DNA of 64,000 bases from Nitzschia sp. DOCU1 (lineage: Eukaryota > Bacillariophyta > Bacillariophyceae > Bacillariales > Bacillariaceae). The stretch lies in contig OX595992.1 in NCBI GenBank assembly GCA_951394045.1, forward strand, positions 2,108,001 through 2,172,000. Reading direction: 5' to 3'. The first letter of the stretch is position 1. Each line of letters opens with the position of its first letter. The position numbers were made by a program, and so were the translations under genes. Shown piece by piece: positions 41,224 to 50,647 of the stretch. The notes beneath the pieces were generated by a model. The model had not been told where the DNA came from. It made no database searches and was given only the letters and a program-made list of their open reading frames with translations.

Positions 41224-41799
41224 TTAGTCCCATCCCTTCTCGGAAGTAGCAATAACGTAGGCGGCAACATCGGCGATGGCTTCATCGTCCAAGCGTCCTC
41301 CGAACGCGGGCATGGCGTTCTTTCCGTTGGTGACTTGGGTGATGACAGCCTTCTCATTGCGTCCACCAGCAAGGTAGGACTCAAGGGCCTCCTTCTCAAG
41401 GGTCTTTTCCGGCATGATCACATTTTGTCCACCGGCGTGGCAAGCAGCGCAGTTGGCATTGAAGACTTGCTCTCCGTTGTCAACATTCCCGGCAAATGCG
41501 GGTTGAATGGCAATTCCGAATGCAACGGCACCAGCAGTGGCAGCCTACAAGAGATAGAAGAACTGATATGTGAGACAAAATCTAAACTCCTCCAAAGTTT
41601 CACCATGGGCATCCATGCCTAACCCGTGCTTGACACGAGACCCACACGCGCCTATCGATCGTCGGGGTCCGATTCGAGGCTTCGTCACCAAAGATTCGTC
41701 CAAAAGCGAGAAAACTACCCGTACCTTAGCAATGTCGGCCTTGTTCACGCTGAAGGCAGCGGCGCTAGCGATAAGGGTGGAAATAACAGCGAGCTTCAT
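41224..41799 (-). CDS. petJ: Cytochrome c6, thylakoid lumen electron carrier
   Basis: Exons 41725-41799 and 41224-41544, intron 180 nt (GTACGG donor, TTGTAG acceptor), product 131 residues. Exon 1 encodes the ER-type signal peptide of complex plastids (MKLAVISTLIASAAAFS), with the A-F junction expected at the transit peptide start. A second hydrophobic segment (GAVAFGIAIQPAFA) is the lumen signal. The mature protein starts about GNVDNGEQVF and has the haem site CAACH and the axial Met in NAMPAFGG, then DVAAYVIATSEKGW, all typical of cytochrome c6. It carries electrons from cytochrome b6f to photosystem I and is the iron-containing counterpart of plastocyanin. The intron separates the ER signal from the rest, a sensible exon-shuffling boundary. 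Confidence 0.95.
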
Positions 41800-42573
41800 G
41801 GTGAATTTGGTGTTTTACGTTTGGATTTGCTTTCAAAAGATCCTTGAGAAATGGCTGGGTTGACTGACATCATGGCAATCTGCATTCGCATGTTGAGCCT
41901 CAAGATCGGCAGATATTGGTCGGATCTTTTTGTACCAGAGATACATACGTACGATGTTCCTCGTACAAAGTCTCCGTAGATTCAGAACTGCTTTACGACG
42001 GACGGGGAACCAGACGGTGATGCCAACTCAGGATTCGAGAGAAGGGAATCCGACCTCCAACCCCGACTCTGAAGTCAAAATTCGCCGCAACCAATGTTGT
42101 ACGTTGTCGACTGCTTGTAGGAGTGAAGCATCTTCTTTGCCATCTGGTCAATTCAGGATTCCCTGTGATGATGTCGCTGCTTGGTTCCAAGGGCATGTGG
42201 AGTTTGCACCCCATAGAACAACCACGTGCGTCATCAATGCATTTCGAGATCCCCCCGGCCCGCTCGCGCACGCTGTGGCCTGGGTCAGTGCACTTATGAC
42301 GGGCGAAGATCAGACAAAGCTCGAACGAGTCGAGTCGTCAACCAGGGCGAATCATTCGACTCCTGCGACTATTTTCGTCAGCATCCCCATTTGACCACTT
42401 TGACCACACACGTCAGTGGCGCTCTATTCTGCATTCCCCTCGCCACTTCACATTTTCCCGACGGATGAGGGCATCCAAGCTGCGCGCCGCCGACCATGAC
42501 CTTGATGTGAGACGTCGGCCTATGCGAGACTCATGGACTCCTGCTAAACATTTTTTGTGAAAATAATCTTGTC
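41800..42573. promoter_or_regulatory. Divergent promoter region of petJ and a lumen protein gene
   Basis: 774 bases between divergent starts of two plastid-lumen proteins. A plus-strand frame at 41930-42394 shows no family. Shared control of the two photosynthesis genes is plausible by position only; no specific light- or iron-response motif was identified by eye. Confidence 0.45.
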
Positions 42574-43368
42574 ATGGTTTTCTTAGCGACAGGCTTTCTT
42601 GTCTTCTCGCAGTGCATCGCGTCGGCATGGGCGTTTTCGCCGAACCAGCCGACGACGCCGCACCAGCATCTACCGGTGGTGTTTCGTCTCAATTCGGTTT
42701 CACGAAGACATTTCTCCGAGATTGTGGGTGCAGGCGTGATATCTCAGTTTTTGTTGCCGGTTTCTCCTGCACAGGCAGAAGGGAAATCGTTTGCTCCCGG
42801 TGGAACCTTGGTAGAGTACGAAGTCGGTGTGACTGTGGGGAACCCACAAGCCAGCACCTCAAGAAAACCTGATAACTCAAATGTGATTTTTGCACAAGAC
42901 TACTACTACAAGTTTGGCACTGCTGCTCCTTGGATCGAGGCAGGGAGTACGGAATTTCCAAAGACCATGCCGTTCGCCCCTTCCCAGCAGCGATATGATG
43001 CAATGAAAAAGTACCGGGAGCGAGTCCAGCGTGGTGTGGATCTCATCGTCGGGCTTGGGGATGTGATTTCCAAAGGCGATTATGCAAGTATTCCAGACTC
43101 GACGGCAGCCGAATATAGCATTCGGCCAATGGGATTGTTGGCGAACAACTTTCTCGCTTCTGAAAACACGGGAACGACCAACGAACTCTTGTTGGCGCGC
43201 TGGTACATCAATGAGATAAACCTCGATATCGATGATATCAAGAACGCGCCGTCAAAGGAAGAAGCTGCCAAGTTTCATCTAGCGGCCTTGAAGGCGCTCA
43301 ATTCGTACCTAGGGATGCTGAATCGTGTGATTACTTCGAAGGTAGGAGACAAATTCGATTTAGTCTAG
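42574..43368 (+). CDS. Thylakoid lumen-targeted helical protein (PsbQ-like?)
   Basis: 264 residues, single exon. The leader is tripartite: an ER signal (LATGFLVFSQCIASAWA) ending at an A-F junction followed by SPNQ, a short transit region, and a twin-arginine lumen signal (SRRHFSEIVGAGVISQF, ending SPAQA at residue 68). The Tat-style RR suggests import of a folded protein into the lumen. The mature part is mainly helical, with YDAMKKYRERVQRGVDLIVGL and a long C-terminal helix ending SYLGMLNRV. A four-helix PsbQ-like or other photosystem II extrinsic protein is the best guess, but no diagnostic motif was seen. Its divergent arrangement with petJ fits a photosynthetic role. Confidence 0.7.
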   Translation: MVFLATGFLVFSQCIASAWAFSPNQPTTPHQHLPVVFRLNSVSRRHFSEIVGAGVISQFLLPVSPAQAEGKSFAPGGTLVEYEVGVTVGNPQASTSRKPDNSNVIFAQDYYYKFGTAAPWIEAGSTEFPKTMPFAPSQQRYDAMKKYRERVQRGVDLIVGLGDVISKGDYASIPDSTAAEYSIRPMGLLANNFLASENTGTTNELLLARWYINEINLDIDDIKNAPSKEEAAKFHLAALKALNSYLGMLNRVITSKVGDKFDLV

Positions 43369-43695
43369 TTTAATTGCAAGGCAGGGCAGAATGCCGTGAC
43401 ATCTACTAATAGTTAAAGGGACTATGTACTGCAGCTAGTAGTGTGTTTAAAGGACCAGAATCAACAACAACTAGAACGTTGTTCCCGTGGTAGTCGTTCG
43501 CTGCTCTGCCCCCGATGACCACTTTCAAGAAGAAACTACGAGAGGGAGCGCGATGGCGTGGACATCCGACTGGTACACTGATACTCCTCCGCAGTAGTAG
43601 TAGTCTTTTGTCGCATCACCCACCCCTCCCACCCAGCACAAAAATTCCACACAACCACAAAACAAAAAATATTGATCTCCCCCCGCAACTTTGTT
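43369..43695. other. Intergenic, convergent 3' ends
   Basis: About 330 bases between convergent genes. Contains CTAGTA-type words near 43400-43440 and a pyrimidine/A-rich stretch before the next gene. No gene recognised. Confidence 0.4.
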
Positions 43696-45093
43696 CTAGT
43701 CATCCTTCTGCCATTTCTTGAGGGCAACAATAGTAGGAAAGGCAAAGTTGATGAGACCTCCTGCCAAAAGCAACGCATCGACCGGTAGAAAGCTGTGATC
43801 AACATGAAGCGCACGGTCACTTAAAAAGGACCCCAACAATGATGTCAAACCGGCGACGCAGCCAGCACATCCAAACATGGTTCCCAAGTTTTTGAAGCCA
43901 AAAATGGTAGCCGAATAGGTACTCATGACGGTGAAGAAGCCAACCCTCACAATCACATAGACTGCCGAGGTTGCCCATTGGACGTCGACGCTAGGAATCA
44001 AGGCAAAGATGGAAAAGATGGCATTGGCGGTGCAGTACACAAAGAGACTCGTGGCAACGGAACAGTTCCGGACCAGGGCTCCGACGGGCACAATGGCGAG
44101 GATACATCCCATGGGATAAAAAATGGCAAATTTGAGCAAAATAAAAGAGGCTGTCGCTCTAGCGGTAGAGTCGTCTCCAGCAAACATGTAGATTTGATCT
44201 CCAATCGTGCCCAGATAGAAATTTTGATGCAACATACCCCAGCAGAAAAACAATGTCTGCGCCAAGAACTGCGGTGACTGCAATTGTTGACCAATCGACT
44301 GTTCTTTGAGTGGTAGATCAGCGGAAGTCGTTCCTTTAATGACGACTTCTTGACCTTCCAGTCCGTTCTCGGCATCCGGAGTGGCTGTTTTCAACGGCGT
44401 CGTTTCGTTTGCTTCTGCACTGCCGTCTTGTTGTTGTGCCTGGAATTTCTTTTCTCGTTGTAAATGATACGGATAGGGAGGCAACACAAAAATACCAATG
44501 ATACCCAACAGCATTGGAAGCGTGGTAAATGCCAAAAAGATTTCTCGAGACGACCATCCAAAGTCGAAATGAAGAACGTTGAATACATAAAAGACCACGG
44601 ATGAAAATCCAAAGCATCCAATAAAGATACTCAATAACAGATTGGAGGACCGCGGATAGAGTTTGCCAAAATTAAAGGCAGAAATATACAACAAGGGATT
44701 TCCGCTCCCAATCAACACATAGCAAAGGGTAAAATACTGCGTACTGGCCTTGGCAAAGCCCAAACTTCCCAAAATGACCAAAGCAAAGCCGGTCAAGAAG
44801 CAAAAGCGTGGGCCCAAGAATCGTAGGCACAATCCAGCGGGTAGCAAATACGCAGAAAAGAGACTGGCTGCCAAGGTGAACATGCCATCCAGTCGGACCA
44901 GTTGATCTTCACACGGCAGTTGGACGTCGACGTCACACAGTTCTTGGTAGACACCTTCATCCAAAAAGATTTCTTTGAGAGGCGTAAAACCAAAGACACT
45001 ACCACCACACATAATGAGAGATACAATTACATAGGAGAGCATCAAGATGCGAGCTGCATGGCTGCTGTCTTCGTCGACATAACTCGTTGCCAT
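43696..45093 (-). CDS. Major facilitator transporter, SLC43-like
   Basis: 465 residues, single exon, with about twelve hydrophobic segments. The first helix is ILMLSYVIVSLIMCGGSVFG, followed by an extracellular loop with paired cysteines (ELCDVDVQLPCEDQ), then RLDGMFTLAASLFSAYLLPAGL and LGPRFCFLTGFALVILGSLG, an arrangement like the SLC43 amino-acid transporter branch (LAT3/LAT4) of the MFS. A polar central loop (residues about 205-260) precedes the second six helices. Transport of neutral amino acids or another small solute is plausible but not readable from sequence. The gene is divergent from the dioxygenase gene. Confidence 0.75.
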   Translation of the reverse strand: MATSYVDEDSSHAARILMLSYVIVSLIMCGGSVFGFTPLKEIFLDEGVYQELCDVDVQLPCEDQLVRLDGMFTLAASLFSAYLLPAGLCLRFLGPRFCFLTGFALVILGSLGFAKASTQYFTLCYVLIGSGNPLLYISAFNFGKLYPRSSNLLLSIFIGCFGFSSVVFYVFNVLHFDFGWSSREIFLAFTTLPMLLGIIGIFVLPPYPYHLQREKKFQAQQQDGSAEANETTPLKTATPDAENGLEGQEVVIKGTTSADLPLKEQSIGQQLQSPQFLAQTLFFCWGMLHQNFYLGTIGDQIYMFAGDDSTARATASFILLKFAIFYPMGCILAIVPVGALVRNCSVATSLFVYCTANAIFSIFALIPSVDVQWATSAVYVIVRVGFFTVMSTYSATIFGFKNLGTMFGCAGCVAGLTSLLGSFLSDRALHVDHSFLPVDALLLAGGLINFAFPTIVALKKWQKDD

Positions 45094-45630
45094 GTTAGTG
45101 GTGCTGGTCGGCAGGAACTTCTGCTTCGAAAAAATGAGCCCTTGGATTAGATGGAGGGAGGTGGGGCCGTGTGATCACTCGTCTTGTCTTCTCGTGAAGT
45201 GTTGCTTGCTGGATCTTGTGGAACGTGCTGGGATGATGATGACGACGACTAGAGAGGATCTTCTCCGAGCGGATATGCTTCACACCATCACTGCCATTGT
45301 GAGGATGGGGGGCGCTGCACTCCGCTCCACCAAAAAGAACATTTTCAAAAGAAAGATCGTCGTCAAAGTTCCTGCCGATCGATCGGAGGATGGCGGAGGA
45401 GGATGGATGCACGGACGGAGGATGCCAGTTCCGACTGATTCGACACAACCGATCGGCACAAAACCCCAAATCCGAACTCACAGTCCATCCAGTCGTTCCA
45501 ATGACCCGCGCGCGCCGGCTCACGCATCTTTCGTGTGTTAGAAAATTGGGGCCTGCACTTTCCGCAAGCAAAAGCACACGTCTCATCGTCCTCTCATTTT
45601 TAGGACACACCCCAGATCTGCAATGATATC
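45094..45630. promoter_or_regulatory. Divergent promoter region, transporter and dioxygenase
   Basis: 537 bases between divergent starts. Two overlapping antisense frames over 45092-45610 mutually exclude each other and have no known domain, so they are treated as chance. No repeat seen. Confidence 0.4.
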
Positions 45631-46685
45631 ATGACGGCATCGTCGTCTCCTACTACGGTCATTGCCGATCGATCCTTTGCAACTACACCAGAAGGATCCA
45701 GCCAGAAATGTGATGATGAGTCGTCTTCCAGTTCTTCTTCCATGATTGTCCGTGAGGGTGTCCGCCAAGAAATCACCAAACAAGTCGTCCGCCAGAAATT
45801 GAATAAATTGCGCCATTTAGTCATTCCTCAAGGCATTTGTCCTGCCTACTTGGACACGTTATTTCCAAAATTATTGCAAGACTTTGAGCCTCAAACGGTT
45901 CATTATAATGGGGGGATTGCCAAGGTGAAAGAATGGAAGATTTCGTGTTACCTAGAAGTGATGGAGGGAGGAATTCCGTGCACCAATCCGAATTTGAAAT
46001 TACTCGAGCTGTTCCAGACGTTATTGGAGGAGTGCAACACCTTGTTTCTGGAGTGGTATCGACAGCAACATGCTTGTAACAAACAACGGCAGGGCAAGGT
46101 GGAACGAACGTGCCAGCGCCTCATGACATTTGTCACGAGATATACTCCTGCCCCTGGAGAGCAAGCATTATTGAAGGTAGGGAAAAGAGAGCAAACAATG
46201 TGTTTCGCTATCTCCGGTGTATGATACTACGTATCTCATTCTTCGAGACTTGCTTCCTTACTCACTCTACTGTACAGCACGTGGATGGAGCTGGCAAAGT
46301 GGATGGCTCGGTAGTGGTGGCGCTACCGATTGATCGCTGGTCCGCCTCGGAAGAAGAAAATTCCTTTATTGGCCACGGTGGGGGTTTGACCTTTTGGGAT
46401 GGAAAAGATCAAGGGGGCCGTCCCAAAGAAATTCACTATGAAACGAGGTCTGGCGATTTGGCGTTTATTGATCGGTGAGTATTACCATCTTTGAGCCGGA
46501 TGCGTTGGATGCAAGTACATTCGTCTCACCCCTCCTTTTTTCATTACGTTGCTGTACATAGGGCGGTGTGGCACCAAGCGGATCCAATTTCCAAGGGCAC
46601 GCGTTGGGCGCTAGTCATTTTCTATAAAGTGCAGACGGACATCATCCCCTCGTTGGACGACGGACGAGAAGCAATATCGTGTTGA
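45631..46685 (+). CDS. 2-oxoglutarate/Fe(II)-dependent dioxygenase, prolyl-hydroxylase-like
   Basis: Exons 45631-46176, 46278-46474 and 46562-46685 (introns 101 and 87 nt), product 288 residues. The facial triad becomes visible only after splicing: His183-x-Asp185 (KHVDGAG) in exon 2 start and His252 (AVWHQADP) at exon 3 start, with Arg262 (GTRW) ten residues later as the 2-oxoglutarate ligand. RYTPAPGEQALLK before the HxD is also typical. The exon borders therefore fall exactly at the active-site motifs, which supports the model. The N-terminal 40 residues are Ser-rich and probably disordered. No signal peptide is seen, so a cytosolic or nuclear enzyme is likely. Substrate unknown; proline or other side-chain hydroxylation is the usual role. 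Confidence 0.85.
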
Positions 46686-47223
46686 TGGCAGGCACAAGCA
46701 GCAACAAAATTGGCTCGCCGACAATACTACTTTTAGAGATATTATAATACAGCTACACTTGGGGTATGCATTTCGAGTAGCAAAGCGATAACACCAAATG
46801 CCTTCCCATACTAGTGCTCTTGTGGATCAGGACGCGACGAAGTATTTAGATGATACACTACTATTCAGAGTACTACAGAGGGTTCGAATGGTAGCAGTCC
46901 GATTTCTATCTCCCAGTATATCTACATGCTACCAGGTTCTACTCGGGGTTCTAACTATAGTGCTACAGCACCTTGCCGATCGAGGGGGTCGGTGGATATC
47001 CTTTCATGGCTGAGTGGGTAAATATCTGGAAACAACGCAACGATGAGAGACATGGAACCGACCATGCCGTTCCAGAGGCTTGTTTTTATAGAAGTACTGC
47101 GGAACAGTGATGTAGAGCATGTCACGATGACTATGACGCTACGTATTATAATTACCCGGCCATTACTTGGCTCGCTATTCTCGAGTTATTCTTTTTGATT
47201 CTCCCCTAATCTGTATTTTTGAC
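46686..47223. other. Intergenic between the dioxygenase and the unknown gene
   Basis: About 540 bases between convergent 3' ends, rich in TACTA/TAGTA words (46735-46960). Short frames show no family. No RNA gene recognised. Confidence 0.4.
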
Positions 47224-48441
47224 TCAAGGTTCTTCCTTGATGGGTGGTGTAACCGGCATCGAGGCTCGAGAGCGTTTTCGAGAGATTGCCGGGTCGTTCC
47301 TCTTCCTCTTGTTCACCCGAAAGCTGAAATGCTTATGCAGGTTCTTGAACCTGACTTTGGTGGCATCGTCGAGACTCTTGTATTGTTCTTCAGTCAGCTT
47401 GGCAAGGAGTTCTGGGGAGGGAGGGTTGTAGTTTTTGCTATGAATGCATGTTTGATCGTGTGAGTGGTGTGCATTTCGACTTACACATTTTTTGCATTTC
47501 ATTTGCCGGAAATCTACCCTCTTTCCCCCACCAATAGTTGGGAAGCCAGCAACTATATTTTGATCATCTGCTCGTGCCGTTGCAATGGACCATTCTTTTG
47601 GCTGAACGTCTGCAATCTGCAGTGGTTCCGCACGCTTTACAGCAGCTATTGCCTGTAGCACAGCGTTATGGAGTGGTACATCCCTATTGTTGTCCATTAG
47701 TACAGATCCCACATTCGCTTCGAAATCATGGAGTTCTTCGTCATCATACAGATTTACCCAGTTCTCAACCTGGTCCCTGCCAAAGTAGAACACATATGGC
47801 CCAAACGGATTGTCTTCTTGGACCAAGTCCAAAAACTGGACCATCAGCTCAAATGATTCTTCGTGAGAAAGAAGATTGCGCTTCTCGAGGCCTTTAATTA
47901 ACTCCGTGTGCTGGTCAAACAGAAGGCACGGCCACAGAGGTTTGGTGTTGGGCTCCGTGTCATTCGACCCCAAGAATGGCGTCTCACGGAAACGCAAACG
48001 AGCAGGAGAGAACTCAGGACCAAAGTGAAGCTTGGTAGCCTCCTTGAACGCTTCTTTGAATCCTGGGCAATTCAAGTAATTATCAATGGCAGCTTTCCTG
48101 GAGCCACTGAAGGTTCCGAAGGTTGCTCCGGCCACAACTCGCATCCGGGGTTTCTGGAGGCCCTGTATGAGGAGATAAACGATTTTGAAGCTGGAACCTT
48201 CAGGCATTTTCAGCTCGGAGATGAAATTTTGAGCATCTCGGCAAGTCTTTTCATCATCGCGCCCCGTCAATTCAAAGAGGCGTACCATGTCCTCCAGGAA
48301 ATCTTCCTTGCCATCAAAGGCGACACAGGGCCAGAGGACGTCTGCGTACTTTATGTCCGTGGTCCCATCTGCACACCCATCTGGGTACAATGGCACAAAG
48401 CCAACTTTAAGCGAAAGGTTTTCATCGGGTGATGCAGTCAT
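47224..48441 (-). CDS. Unknown protein with duplicated LWPCxxFD motif and Cys/His cluster
   Basis: 405 residues, single exon, not recognised. Two internal segments share a motif: DVLWPCVAFDGKEDFLEDM near residue 35 and PLWPCLLFDQHTELIKG near residue 170, each followed by a helical acidic stretch, so the N-terminal 270 residues look like an ancient duplication. Near residue 325 a possible zinc cluster, CKKC followed by AHHSHDQTCIH, precedes a basic C-terminus rich in Lys/Arg (RVNKRKRND, SRKRSR) that could be a nuclear localisation signal. A DNA- or chromatin-associated role is a guess. No signal peptide or membrane segment. Confidence 0.6.
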   Translation of the reverse strand: MTASPDENLSLKVGFVPLYPDGCADGTTDIKYADVLWPCVAFDGKEDFLEDMVRLFELTGRDDEKTCRDAQNFISELKMPEGSSFKIVYLLIQGLQKPRMRVVAGATFGTFSGSRKAAIDNYLNCPGFKEAFKEATKLHFGPEFSPARLRFRETPFLGSNDTEPNTKPLWPCLLFDQHTELIKGLEKRNLLSHEESFELMVQFLDLVQEDNPFGPYVFYFGRDQVENWVNLYDDEELHDFEANVGSVLMDNNRDVPLHNAVLQAIAAVKRAEPLQIADVQPKEWSIATARADDQNIVAGFPTIGGGKRVDFRQMKCKKCVSRNAHHSHDQTCIHSKNYNPPSPELLAKLTEEQYKSLDDATKVRFKNLHKHFSFRVNKRKRNDPAISRKRSRASMPVTPPIKEEP

Positions 48442-48864
48442 CTTGGTGAGAGCTTCTTCGATGGAGCCGAATAATGAATTATGCGAGAGGCAATCGTATT
48501 GCGAGTTGAGAAGGATCTTTCCATGGATTTTTTTTTAGAGTTCAACGATATCCGAAAAGATCGCGCGCGTCTCCAACAACTCTAGAGTAGAGTAGTCGGA
48601 TCGCGCATCATGCGCATTCCACGTCAACAAAAAATACCGTATCTTTGTAGCAGGATGGAATGAGTGAAGTCCGTTGGGTCGAAGATCTTGGCGCGCTGTA
48701 AATGACCCCATTTTTATTGCCGAAGGCGGAAGGATGCCACGAAAAGTTGTTGATGCCGCTTCGCATCCCTCCAACGGATCTACCTTCATTGCACTTTCTG
48801 CATGAGTTAGCAGTCTTGAATTCTTGTGTAGAACGGCCGTCGCTTCAGGACTTATCATAAGGAC
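48442..48864. promoter_or_regulatory. Divergent promoter region, unknown gene and TMEM65-GAF gene
   Basis: 423 bases between divergent starts; a minus-strand frame at 48535-48858 has no recognisable family. Contains a T-rich run near 48530. Nothing else seen. Confidence 0.4.
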
Positions 48865-50418
48865 ATGATGCAGTCTGCCGCTTCCAGATTTGCAGCTGAA
48901 ATCTGCATGGCTCGACGAAACTCGTCCCTCCGGAATAATCTTTCGAAACGATCCAACTCGACGCGGCGAAGCACGTTCACTCCATCGGCATCTACATGCT
49001 TAGCGGCAACAAGGCGTCATGCATGGCACTCGAGGCGTTTGGAGAAGAATGGCCGTCAGGGAAAACTTCGCTTCCAATCATCTGAACAAAAAGAAATCAT
49101 CCCTGAACCTTCCTTTCAAAACCTCAAACTAGTCGCCCTGGCCCAAGCCATTCCGTTCATTGGCTTTGGTTTCATGGACAATGCCATTTTGATTATTGCA
49201 GGAGATGCCATTGATACTTCTCTTGGAATTAACTTTGGCATTAGTACTCTGTGTGCAGCTGCGATTGGTAATATCATTAGTGATTTAGCGGGGATCGGAC
49301 TTGGGACTATGATTGAAGATTTTTGTGCCAATGTCTTGAAATTGCCGGTTCCCGACATTACTGCCGCCCAACGCACGTTACGGAGTGTCCGAACAGCTTC
49401 CAATTTAGGCATGGCAGTGGGAATGACGTTTGGTTGTATTCTTGGAATGTTTCCTCTTTGGTTTATTGATTCTTCCAAAGTGGAACAAATGAAGAAAAAG
49501 GCGAATCTGGAAGCTCTCTTTCAAGATGTAGTGACCGAAGCCAAGACATTGATTGGAGCAGAATCGACTTGTCTGTACTTACGAGTCCATATTGAGGATG
49601 ACCACGAGAAAAACAAGAGCAAAGAGGGCGGCACTTCTAGTGCCAAGTGGCAAGGAGTCAACTCGGGCAAAAGTGGCAACTTTTTATTTTCTGCCTCGGA
49701 TAAGCAACGGATTCGACCGGCAGTGGACGGAGAGCACTTGTATGCCATGTATTATGTTATCCCCGGTAGTGACAAGGCCACGTCCAAGGCTCCTCCGGAG
49801 AAGCCTGGCAAGTCGTCGCCCGATGCGACCGACAACAAGAGCAAAACCGATTCTACGACTACGACGCCAAGTGACCGTAGCAAGGATTCGGAACATGTCA
49901 TGACCGGAGCCGATGGATCACGCTTTATACCCATTGGTAAGGGCATTGTTAGTCGAGCAGTATTGACGGGAGAAGCTTGGAATATTCCAGATGTTCGAAA
50001 GGAACCGGACTATTTGCCAGATTTATATGAACACGATGGCAGCATCCCCGAACATCTCAAACACATGATCGTTGTACCCGTTTTGGATGGACAAGGCCAA
50101 ACGATTGCCGTCATTCGTGCCTTGAACAAAATACCCCGACAAAGCCAACATGCGCCTCTATCATCCACATCGTCCTCTGGCGGCAAGCCACTAGCATCTA
50201 GGAGTGGATTCACAGACTCCGATGTGCAAATTCTCAAGAGTCTGGCAAGTCATATTTCCGTGAGTTTACAAAGTGTCTTTCGGGATGAAGAACATGAAGA
50301 GATGCGTTTGCGTGATACCATTCGTATTTTAAAAGAGCACGGCCTGGAGGGGATTGCCGATCCGGCGGTCCACAAAGTTGCGGGAAGGCAGTCCCTGTTT
50401 CCAACTCCAGAAAAGTAA
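48865..50418 (+). CDS. Mitochondrial TMEM65-family protein fused to a GAF domain
   Basis: 517 residues, single exon. The first 70 residues are rich in Arg and Ser and almost free of acid residues (MARRNSSLRNNLSKRSNS), a good mitochondrial presequence. Residues about 88-205 match TMEM65: AIPFIGFGFMDNAILIIAGD, LGINFGISTLCAAAIGNIIS and a final helix GMTFGCILGMFPLWF. The animal protein sits in the inner membrane and has been linked to mitochondrial sodium-dependent calcium efflux. Residues about 213-485 form a GAF-like domain (VVTEAKTLIGAESTCLYLRV, GIVSRAVLTGEAWNIPDV, HMIVVPVLDGQGQTIAVI), split by a low-complexity Ser/Asp/Lys insert. GAF domains bind small ligands such as cyclic nucleotides, so ligand gating of the membrane part is an attractive inference. 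Confidence 0.82.
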   Translation: MMQSAASRFAAEICMARRNSSLRNNLSKRSNSTRRSTFTPSASTCLAATRRHAWHSRRLEKNGRQGKLRFQSSEQKEIIPEPSFQNLKLVALAQAIPFIGFGFMDNAILIIAGDAIDTSLGINFGISTLCAAAIGNIISDLAGIGLGTMIEDFCANVLKLPVPDITAAQRTLRSVRTASNLGMAVGMTFGCILGMFPLWFIDSSKVEQMKKKANLEALFQDVVTEAKTLIGAESTCLYLRVHIEDDHEKNKSKEGGTSSAKWQGVNSGKSGNFLFSASDKQRIRPAVDGEHLYAMYYVIPGSDKATSKAPPEKPGKSSPDATDNKSKTDSTTTTPSDRSKDSEHVMTGADGSRFIPIGKGIVSRAVLTGEAWNIPDVRKEPDYLPDLYEHDGSIPEHLKHMIVVPVLDGQGQTIAVIRALNKIPRQSQHAPLSSTSSSGGKPLASRSGFTDSDVQILKSLASHISVSLQSVFRDEEHEEMRLRDTIRILKEHGLEGIADPAVHKVAGRQSLFPTPEK

Positions 50419-50647
50419 TAGGAATGAAATTGATAAATCTTTTGTTTCCAATGATGCACGATAGACAAAACAACGATTCAATGCGAGCTAGCAGTAAGAC
50501 TGTGGTTTAGTTTATCCCGTTCCCCTAACAGTACCGGAAGTAGCATCCCATGAACTACGACCACCCTCATCCACACGCAAGCAGCCGTACACTTTCCTTT
50601 ACTCGTGTGTCTATAGATCAGTATCTACTATTCTTTCACCAGACTTT

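Noticed and set aside
41930..42394. 154-codon plus-strand frame between petJ and the lumen gene
   Set aside because: No recognisable domain and an antisense frame of similar size; more likely promoter sequence.
45092..45610. Overlapping frames of 149 and 171 codons on opposite strands
   Set aside because: They exclude each other, lack domains, and lie in the divergent promoter between the transporter and dioxygenase genes.
47350..47440. A GTAAGT donor-like word in the unknown gene
   Set aside because: Splicing there to the nearest acceptor would shift the frame and end the protein early; the unspliced frame is open and conserved-looking.
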